Assembly: GCF_000004075.3 (NCBI RefSeq)
Contig: NC_026661.2
Coordinates: forward strand, 5,230,058 to 5,294,057
Origin: Cucumis sativus
Taxonomy: Eukaryota; Streptophyta; Magnoliopsida; Cucurbitales; Cucurbitaceae
Reading direction: 5' to 3'
DNA length: 64,000 bases
The notes beneath the pieces are model-generated. The model worked only from the letters and a program-made list of their open reading frames with translations. It was not told the origin of the DNA and searched no databases. The position numbers were made by a program, and so were the translations under genes. Below, piece by piece: positions 32,466 through 45,190 of the stretch. Numbering within the stretch: the stretch's first letter is position 1; each line of letters opens with the position of its first letter.

Positions 32466-35400
32466 ATGGCTCAGGTTCCACCTCAACCTCAAGTTCCTAA
32501 CTCCGGCGCCGATCCGGCTGCCAATGGAGGGGCAAATCAGCATGTCACCACCTCCCTCTATGTTGGAGATCTTGACGTTAACGTCACCGATTCCCAGCTT
32601 TATGATCTTTTCAATCAGGTGGGGCAGGTGGTTTCTGTTAGGGTTTGCAGGGATTTAACCAGTCGTCGATCGCTTGGTTATGGCTATGTCAATTACAGCA
32701 ACCCAGTGGATGGTTTGTCCAACCCTTCTAATCTTTACTGTCTAATTCTTCTACATTTTCCCATGTTTATATCTTTGCTTGAGTTTTCTGTTTTTATGGA
32801 GTCTTGTTGTCCTTCCACATTTTAGGAATTATGGCCTCTACTTGCTTGCTTGCTTCGTTTAGGGAATAAGAACGCTTTTTTTTTTTTTTTTTTTTTACTG
32901 GGCTTGGTAAATGTCTTAATTTCATTCACGTGTGAGGAAACATTGAATGTGTTGCTTCGTTTAGGGTATACCAACATATGTTTGTTTCTTTCATTTTATA
33001 TTCTCGATTGTGTTGGATTTTTGTAGTTAGCAAGAAATGCGTGGCTGAGTATGGATTGTTGTTTTGTTTCTACTTCATTTCCGTTTTTATCTTGTCTTTC
33101 CTTTTATTCTTTCTTGTATTTCAATTCTGAGTCATTCTGAAGTTATTGTGATATCTTAATGGTGGGTGCAAAGGGAGTTGTAGTTCTTCTGTTCATTTCA
33201 TGTATTGAATGCTTTCATTTTCTCAGTTTCTGCTTGATTTTGTTTTTTCTTGTTTCATTTTCTCATTGTCTGTTTCATTTTACCTTGGAATTCATTACAG
33301 CTTCAAGGGCATTAGATGTGCTAAACTTCACCCCTTTGAATGGAAATCCTATTAGAGTCATGTATTCTCATCGTGACCCTAGCGTGCGGAAAAGTGGGTC
33401 TGGAAACATATTTATCAAGGTAAGTACTGTGGCGAGATTTTTTGTTTTTTTTATTGTCTCAGTGGCTTGGTTGTTAGATGTTTTGACTTATGCTGCTCTT
33501 AAATCATAGAACTTGGACAAGGCAATTGATCACAAAGCGTTGCATGATACTTTCTCTGCATTTGGAAGCATTCTATCATGCAAGGTTGCTACCGATTCAT
33601 CTGGCCAGTCTAAGGGCTTTGGTTTTGTGCAATTTGACACCGAGGAAGCTGCCTTAAAAGCTATAGAAAAGTTGAATGGTATGCTGCTAAATGACAAGCA
33701 GGTGTTTGTGGGACCTTTCCTTCGCAAGCAAGAAAGAGAAAGTGTCAGTGAGAAAACAAAATTCAATAACGTTTTTGTCAAGAATCTCGCAGAAACTACC
33801 TCTGAAGAAGATTTGAAGAATATGTTTGGGGAGTTCGGACCAATCACCAGTGTTGTGGTGATGAGGGATGGGGAAGGAAAATCAAAATGCTTTGGCTTTG
33901 TAAATTTTGAGAATGCGGATGATGCTGCTAGATCTGTTGAAGCACTTAATGGAAAGAAGGTTGATGGGAAAGAGTGGTACGTTGGGAAAGCCCAGAAGAA
34001 ATCTGAAAGAGAAGTTGAACTGAAAAGTCGATTTGAACAGAGTGTAAAAGAAGCCGCTGACAAGTATCAAGGAGCAAACTTATATGTTAAGAATTTAGAT
34101 GATAGCATCGATGATGACAAACTGAAGGAGTTATTCACTGGTTTTGGAACCATTACCTCATGCAAGGTTGTAAGGACTAAATAAGTTTTGTTGTCTTAGA
34201 CTCTTAAATGCTTCAGCAGGGTGTTAACTAATGTTTTGATCCTTTACATGCCTCCAGGTTATGCGTGACCCCAATGGAATCAGTAGAGGATCTGGCTTTG
34301 TTGCATTCTCTTCTCCTGAAGAGGCTGCAAGAGCTGTGAGTTACATTATTGCTCCCAAGACCATTATTTAAATTTTATTTATTTATTGTTGACTGTCGTA
34401 TTACAGTTAATTGTTGTCCATGGAACTCTTCTTATCTGTTTCTGTAATCTGATAGCTTGCTGAGATGAATGGAAGAATGATTGTGAGCAAACCTCTTTAT
34501 GTTGCACTTGCACAGAGGAAGGAAGATAGAAGAGCTAGGTTGCAAGTATGTCTGTACTGATTATTATGTTGCAATTGTGGATGGAGTTGTTCTTTCCCGT
34601 TTGTTTTCCATCCTTGTATTTATCTATCCATTTCCTTTTTTTTTTTGACATTGTCCGTATTTTATCTGTGTGAATCACAGGCACAGTTTTCCCAAATGCA
34701 GCCAATGGCAATGGCATCTTCAGTTGCTCCTCGTGGCATGCCTATGTATCCTCCAGGTGGTCCAGGTATCGGACAACAAATATTCTATGGACAAGCTCCA
34801 CCGACTATTATTTCCTCACAGGTAACTTCTCTCTCCGAAAGGGAAAACGAACACCTAGACCAATGTGGTTTGCATATAAAATGATTATTTTTTCTTTATA
34901 TTTGTTCAATTGAAGAAGTCAAATTGTGACTGCATTCAAATCATTCTGTGAATTCTTTCAGCCTGGCTTTGGTTATCAGCAGCAACTCATGCCTGGAATG
35001 AGGCCTGGTGGAGGTCCCATGCCAAATTTCTTTGTGCCAATGGTTCAGCAGGGTCAGCAAGGGCAAAGATCGGGTGGCAGACGTGCTGGTGCCATTCAGC
35101 AAACCCAGCAGCCTGTACCTTTGATGCAGCAGCAGGTTGGTATTGCTTTTTCTGCCTTATTTTTTCCTCTCTGACCATGATTGGCCCGTTCTAATCAAGA
35201 CACTAATGCATATATTTTTAACCTGAAAGATGCTACCTAGAGGACGCGTCTACCGTTATCCTCCTGGACGTGGACTGCCTGATCTTCCCATGCCTGGTGT
35301 TGCTGGAGGAATGTTCTCTGTTCCATATGAGATGGGTGGAATGCCACCACGTGATGCTGTTCACCCTCAACCAGTTCCTGTGGGTGCTTTGGCTTCTGCT

Positions 35401-35839
35401 CTTGCAAATGCTACTCCAGACCAGCAGAGAACGGTAGGTTCTAAAATCAAATCTGTCATCAAGCATTTTGCTCTCTGTTCCACGTGATGCTGTTCACCCT
35501 CAAAGGAGGAATGTTCTCTGTTCCATATGAGAACGGTAGCTTGTCTTTCTGTTTGTGTTCTATTATACAATCATGACTGCCTGTTTTGTTGTTCTTCAGA
35601 TGCTGGGGGAGAACCTTTATCCACTTGTTGAACAGCTAGAGCCTGATAATGCCGCCAAGGTAACAGGAATGCTATTGGAAATGGACCAAACTGAGGTTCT
35701 ACATTTGCTTGAGTCGCCCGAAGCTCTGAAAGCTAAGGTGGCGGAAGCAATGGAGGTTTTAAGAAGTGTCGCTCAGCAGTCTGGCAATGCAGCTGATCAA
35801 TTGGCTTCACTATCCTTGACTGACAATCTTGATTCCTAA
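32466..35839 (+). CDS. PAB: Cytoplasmic poly(A)-binding protein (PAB2/PAB8-like, 9 coding exons)
   Basis: Coding exons are 32466-32712, 33301-33419, 33510-34166, 34258-34335, 34456-34545, 34681-34821, 34962-35135, 35230-35433 and 35600-35839, giving 649 residues. The protein binds mRNA poly(A) tails and eIF4G to support translation and stability. Four RRMs follow one another: RRM1 (LYVGDL at 31-36), RRM2 (NIFIKNL at 118-124), RRM3 (NVFVKNL at 208-214) and RRM4 (LYVKNL at 313-318). A Met/Gln/Pro/Gly-rich linker covers about residues 398-550, and the MLLE (PABC) domain about 553-628, with [16 protein letters not shown]. The start ACCATGG is a strong context. The exon 3 donor is ambiguous between 34166 and 34169 (AAG-GTT-GTAAG); family alignment favours 34166. 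Intron 8 carries scrambled copies of exon 8 pieces. Confidence 0.95.
35472..35539 (+). repeat. Scrambled duplicate of PABP exon-8 pieces in intron 8
   Basis: Four pieces of exon 8 and its border recur in new order: 35315-35325 at 35472-35482, 35347-35370 at 35480-35503, 35305-35332 at 35505-35532, and 35427-35437 (exon end plus GTAG of the donor) at 35529-35539. All are identical to their sources. Two joins overlap by 3-4 bases (CCA, GAGA), as in template switching. Confidence 0.9.
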
Positions 35840-37479
35840 TCTGAATGTTGCAAACCCCTTCTGTTTTTTCATGAGCCGCAAACCTTTTTACTTGGTGCTT
35901 TTTATTGACTTTGAGATGGGAAGTTCAACTATTTTTGTTCGGACCGAGTGATTTTTATTACTGGCAATGATTGTGGGAACCTATGCTTAAGTTTTGTTGT
36001 GACGCGTTTTACTTTTCATTACAAATGCGCTTTGGAAGTTAACTCTTATGAGTTTTGGTTTAAATGAAATTGAATGTTTGATTTATTTTATCTTTTTAGT
36101 TTTAATGTATATTTAGGAAAACAAAGGTTCACTTCTTGGTTAAAACTTAAAACTTTTGTTAGATTATTTCAAGCGTTCAGGCTTGGTATATGATTTTGGG
36201 TATTAAATTTGAGTTGATATATGTCTACATTTTCACCATCTTGCAAGAGAATCTGTGAAATAAACTTACATGAGGTGTTAAATATATATCTATATTTCTG
36301 TCGATGAAGCAATGGTTCGTTTTTTTTTTTTTTAACAATGGAAAATAATGTTGAAGCAGTTATTATATAATTGAATTTCAATTATCTAGATGTGTATTAT
36401 TGTTGCCAATTAATATCAATCTCAACGTCAATTTGTGTGAATGATGATAATGATGTAATCTACAATTTCTAATGCCTCATCGGTCATCCACCATTATGAT
36501 GAAAACAGAACCCTATAAGCTATGATTGATGTTCTTTTGAACAATTTTAGTTTAAGAGTTAAAAAGAACACTTTACCAAAGATGATGCATATTTTTATAT
36601 ATTTAAAGCTAAGAGTTGGATAATCGTTGGAAATAGTACAAAAAGACAATTTAGAATAGCACCACTTTTTGCTAATTGTTTTAATAGCATTGTCTTGTGC
36701 TGTTTGACAAGGATTGATATGGAAACAAAAACAAAACTTCTAAAAGTAAAACTTCGAACCCATCAATTTTATACTTGGCAAACAAAGATGACCGTGCACA
36801 ACTTAGAAATCAAATTTGACCATATCTTCCACCAATAATCGCGAACTAATCCATCCATCTCATTTTCTCAATTGGCTCCCAATATACTTTAAATATAGCA
36901 TTATCAAAAGAAAATGCATCTCCTATTATGAGATCTACTACGAATGCCCAAAATTTTGGAGATATTGTCTCTATTTGAGATTCCAAGACAAATCATTAAA
37001 ACAATGGACCAAAAAGAGTTGGGAGGAGAGCGTTAGTATTGTATTATTGCTTTGTAGTTTGTAAGGCGTACGAAATTCTGTTCATATTTTCCAACCTTTT
37101 TTTATATATTACAAATGAAATGATAATGCTAATCCTTCACGTTTGTTCTCCAATTGAAGTAACAGTCTCCTGAAGAATTTAAGCTAGGGTCACTTGGAAG
37201 ATGTTAAAAGTTCTAACAAATGAAGTTAATAAATATAGATTTACAAATTAACCTCCTAAAAGTTGGAAAAAGGAAGTCGTGTATATCATTAAGAAAAGCC
37301 TGTATTTGAAACTTTATAGACACAAGAAGATCCACACATTTTCCATTCATTTGCTTTTTCTAGCTACGATGTTAAGAGATAGCATATGCACATACCAAAA
37401 ATACTGACTATTAGCCCAGTTTGGGGCCTCAAAAACCACTCTAAACACAGCCGAGAGTCTTAACATAAATATGTGCATC
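35840..37479. other. Spacer between convergent PABP and SUD1 genes
   Basis: This holds the PABP 3' UTR region on the left and the SUD1 3' flank on the right. Open frames in between are short and AT-rich, and I recognise none. No RNA gene was seen. Confidence 0.55.
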
Positions 37480-40400
37480 TCAGTTACCGACAACTCGTCT
37501 CAGCCGCAATCCTTCACCAGCCACTGCTGCATGGCCGGTGCCCAACAGGTGTGCATTTTGTATCTCCAATAGAGTCCCCACATCGATTTGCTTCTCTTCA
37601 GAGTCTTCGCCAAAGTTATGGAGTCGACGACCAATGAGATAACGATCATCACGAATGGAATTGTGAAGGTTGGTGAACCAAACATGGAATCTCTTGGCAC
37701 AGAAATACAACACGCTAACACAAAGGCAGCCAATCCAAGCAAATCGATAAACAGCTGAGTTGACGATCAGTGGGTAGCCAAATACGGGAAATACTCCTCT
37801 AGCTAGTACGTACGGTACACATAGTGCTGTCAGCAGCTTCATTATAATTGGGACAACTATTTCCCGCAGAACCCAGAGTCCTTGCAGCCTGGAAAAGCCA
37901 TCTTCTCTAACTCTTTCAAACTTTACTCTCCAACTGTCATCTACCAGTGGTATCATATGATCTAACATTACCTGTTCAAGCAGGGAAAGTGGAATTGTAC
38001 GTTTTAAATGAAGGTAATTCTTGGAAGTAAATGCACATATTTTCAGATATTTTTCATTTTTCTTTCTGTTCTTTCTAGGTAGGCATAGTACTTACCAATC
38101 TAGTCCAAATTTTAAGAAAAATTAAGCCCAATGCCCAGTCCTGATACAAGAGGAAAACTGGGCTTTCATCCACTGGGACTCGCATAGGCACAATGACTAG
38201 AAGCTCAAATAATAAGCCAATCAACACAGGAATGAGAAAGATCTGAAAACCAAAACTAGGTCAGATTCATGTAATCAATAAATCCTCACAAGTTCAAACC
38301 AAAATCGGAATGAAAGTAATCTTTCTCACTGCATTTTCCGGTCTATATCTATTATTTGTTATCTTACCCAAATTGATAGAAGTGCAGAACTCTTGACGAC
38401 AATGGCAAACCATTTCCATATCTGGCCCAGCAAAACTGTCACCCTCCTTGCTCTGACATATTCAATGGAATATCTGGCACCAGCAATTGCTGTCCAAATA
38501 ACGTAGCTCCCGATGACAAAAGCATACATATCTATGTAAAGAATAAACATACAAATAAGTTAGCCATTTTTCTTAAAAAGAATTAAAAATGAACATTGTG
38601 AGGAAAATGACTGTAGAGTCGCACCATTGCACTTGATACCATGTGTGATGGGAAGAAGCGGAATGGCATTGAAAAGTGCCCGTCCAAGTGAAGTCGGTAC
38701 CACTATCAATGCTGAGTTGAAGACGAGAAGGGTCATCCATGCCACAACCAACAAAAGGACAATGCGGAGAGCAAAGCTATACCTCCTAAAATACAAATAA
38801 ATAAATGTTAGACGTTAGAGCATGCCTGAAATAGCCCATACGATTAGATGATACACCAAAATTGTAAAGGGGTTTCCAACGACAAAATTGATTCAAAAGA
38901 AGTAAACTAAGAGTTGACAATGGCTTTACCATGGCTTTAAGTAGAAATGAAATTAACACACCAAAAACAGAAGAGAGAAAAAGGAGAACTGCAATGACGG
39001 TGCAGCTCTCCTACAATTATGAATCTATGATGTTCATGCTTGAAGCAAAGAATTTGAACTTACTCTGAATCAGTCTGCTCTTCATTATCATACTCCTCAT
39101 TACTTGAGTTTCCAGACGTAGGAACTTGGTTGGGGTCGTTAGCTGCAGCATGAGGCACCAAAGCCTGATCCTGTCCACCTAGATGTACCACCTGCAGTTC
39201 TTCTTGCAACCCAGGCTCTCCATTCCCATTTTCTTGACCAACGTTCTCTTCAGTTCTGGGAAGTAAATAGTCTGTTAGCCCAAGGGCCCAACCGACTACA
39301 GTAAACCAGCAGTGAAGAAGTGATTTGATTGTTGTTCTCAATTTAAAATGCTCAATAGCAAAAGGAATGCAGATTTGAAACAGAAGCATGTCAGCCGGAA
39401 TCTCTGTGAAGGGATCCGATACCCTGCCACAAAAATGGTCAGGAAAATAAGAACACTGCCAATGAATTCCAGGTTTCAATGTAAAACTGCAGATTACAAA
39501 TAGGCAATACTCTGCCAATATGACTTACGATATATCCAGAGGAAAAATGGAGGGCACCATCCTCATAGCAAGCTTGACAGGTAAGAACACCAGCATTACA
39601 ATTAAACTTCCATACACTGCAATAGATAGAAGAACCCTGCGAGCATGCTTGTGCATAGGATCGTCGATTAAATCTCGGAAAGGGTTATAATTTGGGTCAG
39701 CTGGATCACGAAGGAAGTACAAAACTCCACTGCGCAAAACCTATAAAATTGTTGACATGATCATGAATACTGCCATAACCATTATTGATGAGAAAATTAA
39801 AGTAAAATCAGAAAAAAATGAAGGATACATACCCCTCGAAGTAGATTGACAAATATGCTTATTTGTAGCATATATACAATGCCAACAGCCCAGTGAACCA
39901 ATGAGCTTGCAAGAGGAGATATTGAAAAAAACTGAACACGTTGAGCCATTGACTTCCCAAACATCCTTACAGTACAAATGTCAAGCCACCAGCCACACAT
40001 CAAAGGGAATACCCCAAGTTCTATGACCAAAAGAAAAGCAACCTTAACCATGGTCATCAAATGCCTCATTGCTGCCATGAACTGCCTAAGGAGAGAAGGG
40101 ATAGCCTCAGCTATGGATGCGATGCCATACAGCCTCCCCATAGTCAAAGGTTCTCCTCGTGTGTAACGAATCAATGCAATAGTACCAAGATAGAAGAAAA
40201 CTAAAGAAAATATAAATATGTAGCCTACAGCGAGAGTTGTAACATCAGAAAGCCTTGAACCTCCAGTGGCAGCTCCTTTCAAAAGATCTACCGAAAGTGG
40301 AGCCGTTATGTTGTTTGAGACATCGCTTAATGTACTGGAGTTGACTTTCAACATTTCTGCAACCTGATCCAGTAGACCACTTTCTTTACCATCTGATGAC

Positions 40401-42518
40401 AAATTTGCAACAGCTGTCAATGCATTTTTCAATGTAATATTTGCTAAGGAGAGAGCTGACTCCGTAAGTGGCATCATTGTTGAGAAAACTGGACCACTGG
40501 CTGAAGAGAAAAGCCATGATACGTAATGAAGTATGATCCGACCTAGTGTAAAGGGCACGAAGATAACAACACCAAGAAATATCATATTGCTGGCTAAGAC
40601 CTGCAAAGAAGTGGAACCAATTAGATATTATGCCAAGGTGGTGCTTAATTATTAGTTCAGTGAAAAAGAATGAGAGAAATCAATAATATTTTAATTTATC
40701 TGGATGGGGGAGGACAAGATATCCCCTCCAGAAACAAAAGAGCTAATCTCTGGGCTAAACCCTATATGCGTGCAACGTGCATGAATTGAGGCAAATACTC
40801 ATAAGAAATAATACTTAAACGTAACTTTTCATGGCCCAACTATCTAAAGAAACATGATGCAACACTTAACTGTGAATGCATTCTCAACTAAGTGAAACAC
40901 AGGACCCTGCATGCCAACAAGCTCATCAAAGGGAACATCTTCTGCACCGTCAGCATCATCGACGTCAAACATCTGTTCCACGTGAGCTTCAAGACGAGCA
41001 GCCTGCATCTCCCACCGAGCAGCAACATTTTCTGCATTCCTCCTAATCATTTGACCTGCTCCAGCAAGTACTGGGGCACCACCCGCATCTTCACCATTAG
41101 CGTCACCAGCAAAATTTCTGTTAGCTTGTCCTGGAGGTCTTCTTACAGCACGAGCTCCGTTTCTATCTGCATCATCTTCTCGCTCGCCATCCTGACCTCC
41201 AAGTTCCCGCAAATGCCTGAAGTAATCTCTCAAGGAGGTAGCTCCAAGAAATATAAATACAATGCTAGCAGAGAGTAGGAAGCCATGAAGACAATCAGTA
41301 AGAACAACAGTAGCAGACAAGTGACTCAAGAATAATCTCTGAGCTTCCCCAAAACTTCTCACAAAAGCCAACCGCCATATCCAAAACGTAATGAAAGGTA
41401 TGATGAGAAGCCAAACAGAGAGCACAAAACTTAGACGTAAAAAGAATTGCAGGACATGGCAAGCTTTCATTGCTATTCCAAAGATAAATTCCTGAAAAGG
41501 TAGCCTTGATGGAGCATTCTCGGCATAAACAGGGGAGAAGGAAAATGCATGTTTGCAAACCTGCGACGCATGAAAATAGATGTAAATTGGCATGAGAAAG
41601 GCAGATATAAAATTTATTCTTGAAATATTTAAACCGAAAACAGCAGTTCTGAAACACATACAAAATACGCAAAAGAAAAAATTAATAACCTATAAAAATA
41701 AGCTGACCTCTTCAACGAACCCGGGTTTCTTACACCATTAGATTTAAAATTTAATATCATACTTCTCAGCAAACACCAATTAAAGTTCCAAATGTATTTT
41801 TTTTCTTAGAGTTTTAGCGAAGGGAACACTAACTATTAAGCACATTTTCCCAAGAAAATGAACAACCATAAAAAGGGGTATAAATTTTTCAGGGAGAAGT
41901 AAAAAATATATACCCACCCTACACAAGATGAACGAAGTGTCTTAGAATTGCAACAGTTCACAAATTACTCTTTCACCCACAATCAAATAATTTTCTAAAG
42001 GGATTCAAGTTGAATTTTCACAGGTCTAAATCTTCCCCAATTTCATTTAGTAACTGGTCACTGCCAACCCCAATAATCGCTTCATAAACAAGATAACCCA
42101 AAAGTTTCTCCCATAGATAATTCAAAAGGTTCCCAAAACTCAGCCAAGAAACGTTACTGAATCAAAGAAGTAACTGAACAAGAAACAGGCATAAAGAAAA
42201 GAAATAAAAATGAACCTCGCACTGACGGGCGTTGCTGTGATTAAGCCATTGAAGGAGACAGTCCTGGTGAACAAACTTGATGCTGCCGCTGCAAGCGCAT
42301 GGATAACTTAGCGGGTTATCCGCATCTCTAGGGTTCCTACAGATCCGGCAGACGTCCTCTTCCTCTTCATCGTCATCATACTTAGGTCCAGGAAAAGACG
42401 TGGACAAGTTCGCCTCGTTCCCTGGTACAGAATCCGTCGATGAAGACGATGGTTGAACTGCATCCACAGAGGCAGCATCTCTGTCGATCGAAGGCGCAGC
42501 CGCCGGTGCAATCTCCAT
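37480..42518 (-). CDS. SUD1: E3 ubiquitin ligase SUD1/CER9 (DOA10 type, 9 exons)
   Basis: Exons, read on minus, are 42518-42216, 41560-40871, 40600-39833, 39740-39529, 39423-39064, 38785-38625, 38531-38368, 38242-38096 and 37971-37480. They give 1098 residues, the family's usual size, with all phases consistent. It is an ER membrane RING-variant ligase of the ER degradation pathway; plant SUD1/CER9 affects cutin/wax make-up and HMG-CoA reductase activity. The RINGv C4HC3 set is C57, C60, C74, C76, H84, C87, C100 and C103, and intron 1 falls between C100 and C103. Many hydrophobic segments follow (for example FVLSVWLLIIPFITFWIW and AVGYIFIFSLVFFYLG), plus an acidic loop (DNEEQTDSE). Near the end is RYLIGRRLHNFGED, the conserved C-terminal element of Doa10 proteins. 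The gene converges on PABP. Confidence 0.95.
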
Positions 42519-45190
42519 AGCTAGATAACGATGTAAACCAGGGCACGAATGACCACCGTGGGTCGCCTAACTAAGTCAGTTTAAAGGTCGTCGGAGCCGA
42601 TGACGTTCTTCTTCTCCCGTATTCCTCAGAGCAACGCAGAAAGGAAGAAGAAAAAAGTCGAGATGAGGTGAAGGTTGCTTTATTCCAATCTTGCCCTTCT
42701 AACATAGGATATTATTACTTATTTACCCCTGATTGACTCATTTAATTTCATACTATGTCGGTTTAGTAAAACTACGCCGTTCCTTCCTTTTTCTTTTCCT
42801 AAACTACGTCGTTTCTCACTTTCATATTTTGCCTATAACTTTAAACTATACTTTCTATAACTCAACATGATGTGTATGCCATATTATTTACAATGACATA
42901 GAAAATCAGAACATATCGATTTTCAATTGTTTAAACAATCAATCTTTCCAAATCTAATCTATTCGTACAAAAAAAATGGTTAAGTTTAGTATAATTCACC
43001 TAACATATGCGATCAAAATGTCTATTTTTAGAATCCACCACCCTACTAAAAAAGTTTAGACAAAAGTTTAGGTGGACGTGTGTTTGTAAGTGATCTAACA
43101 AAGTTAGGAATACTCGTGGTTTAGTTTAATTTTAGGATACATGTGTATTTGGTCCCTATGACTTCAGTTTCTATCGTAGATACCAAACGTATGTAATCTT
43201 AAGTTGTTTTTTCCTTTCATTTTTTTGTTTTTATGTTAAAAGAAAATGTTCATTAAATGTCAAAATCTTATAAAGTTAGAAAGATTTTTTTTGAACGGTA
43301 TTAAATTAAGTTATTAACAACCCAACTACCATTTTCATAGTTGAACCAATGATGACCAAATATTTCGAATCAATTATGGTACATGGGTCCTTGTAAAATT
43401 CACATAATTATCTATTGGTTTTATATTATTTTGCTTAGTTAACTTTTTTTCAACATAATTTAACCATAATTTGTTGAACCACCTAGGGTTAAATTTAACT
43501 TTCATCTATGAACATATTTGATATACAATCACTCTCTATAATGGATGGTTCATATCCTCCATTTTTCAAAATAATAATCTTTAGTAATATATACACTTAA
43601 AATTTTGAAAACTACGAAAAATAAAAAATAAATTTATTATATATTATTTTTAGAATTTGATTAGAAATTCAAGTGTAAAATAATTATAAAAAAACAAAAT
43701 ATTCAGAAGCATCAAACTAAAAACAAAATTATTATAAAAAAAACATTGATTTTTTAGTTTTAAAAAGTTAAATTTATAAACATTTATTAAGAATGAAATT
43801 GTTATAAAAAGAGCATTTTTTTTTATCATCCATAGAATATAGTTGTTAGAAGTGATAGCTTTGTGTTTGATAAATATTGTTTTATCAATTGCTAAATTTT
43901 ACAAGTTAGCTCACTAATGTTTTGCTATATTTGCAAATATTTTAAAATTTTGATATATTTTAGAATACTTTTTTCATTGTGCTACTTGCTATAGTTTTTC
44001 ATGAACTTATTAAAAGGTATTGGATTAAAAGCACAGTCAAACCTAAAAGTTAGGTCCAACGTCAACCATGTTCGTATAGGATCTCTCAAAGCTCGATAAG
44101 TTCACTCTTGTTTGGACATTTAAAAGCCAACGTTAAATAATATTTGAAAACCAAATAATTTCAACATTCGAAAGTAATGAATCCCTTGAATCATTATTAT
44201 TTTCTAAGTAATTAGAAGTCAAAACATTCAATTAGAGTCTACAAAAGATTATATAATACAAAGCAATGAAAGATTCAAAAGTCATCAGACTTTTAACAAT
44301 TTATAAATGGAAGATTCAAGTCAATCCTACCCATTCAACAAACCAAATGTTTATCCAACTTGATTAACAAGTATTCAAACATATCGACAAGTTATAGATT
44401 CAACCAAGTCAAAAATATCAAACTTCAACGATTAACAAGTCTAAAGTCGATTATCCGATTAATGATCATTAAGCCCAAGCATATATCATTTAAGAAAATG
44501 AATGAGATTAAGATTAAAGTTTATGCCTTCGAGAAAAATAATTATGATATAAAAATGAGTGACGATAACACTCATACTACAAAACAACAAAAATCTAGTT
44601 AATTTCTATACAAACACCTACAAACTCAACAATGGTAAATAGAGAAATAAATATATACTTATACAGTCAATAAAGGAAAGAACACAAAAACAAGAAAAAG
44701 TATCTTCCTTAAGTTTCTATGTAAATATTGCATAGCTTATCACAGTGTAAAAGTGTAATTTACACTAATTAAAAGTCTATGGTAAAAGTTGATACGATTT
44801 ATTTAGTCAAATATCATTTATGACCTCTTTCCATTTTTCATAAAGGAAATTAAAGTAGACAAAATATGTGGTTTATACAGTTGTACCTCCATGCCCTTTC
44901 TGTCCTTTGTTTTCCTGTTTCTTTCTTATTTTGGTAGTGACAATTGTCCTTACAAAACTGATGGCATACCTCTTTCAGATAATTCCAACACACACCCAAA
45001 ATAATTCTCAATTTTGATTTATTAAAATCGTATTTCAAAGTTTAGAATTATATGGAAAAAAATATAATTTTAACTATTTCAACAGTAGTTTCAAACACCG
45101 TTACCTCATCAAGTCTAATCGATTGGCTTTTTCTTGATTAAACAATGTATAAACAAGTAGAAAATTAAATTTGGGAAGTTATTGTATATG
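42519..45190. other. SUD1 promoter and gene-free AT-rich DNA
   Basis: The first 300 bases are the SUD1 promoter side. Two copies of ACTACGYCGTT (about 42770-42781 and 42803-42813) are spaced about 33 bases apart. Beyond this, AT-rich spacer continues to the WSD 3' end. The open frame at 44360-44602 is Lys-rich and unlike any protein I know. Confidence 0.5.

Noticed and set aside
33530-34063. 177-codon minus-strand frame over PABP exon 3
   Set aside because: Antisense shadow of conserved RRM coding sequence.
36816-37064. 82-codon plus-strand frame between PABP and SUD1
   Set aside because: No motif or family likeness and no promoter or splice context.
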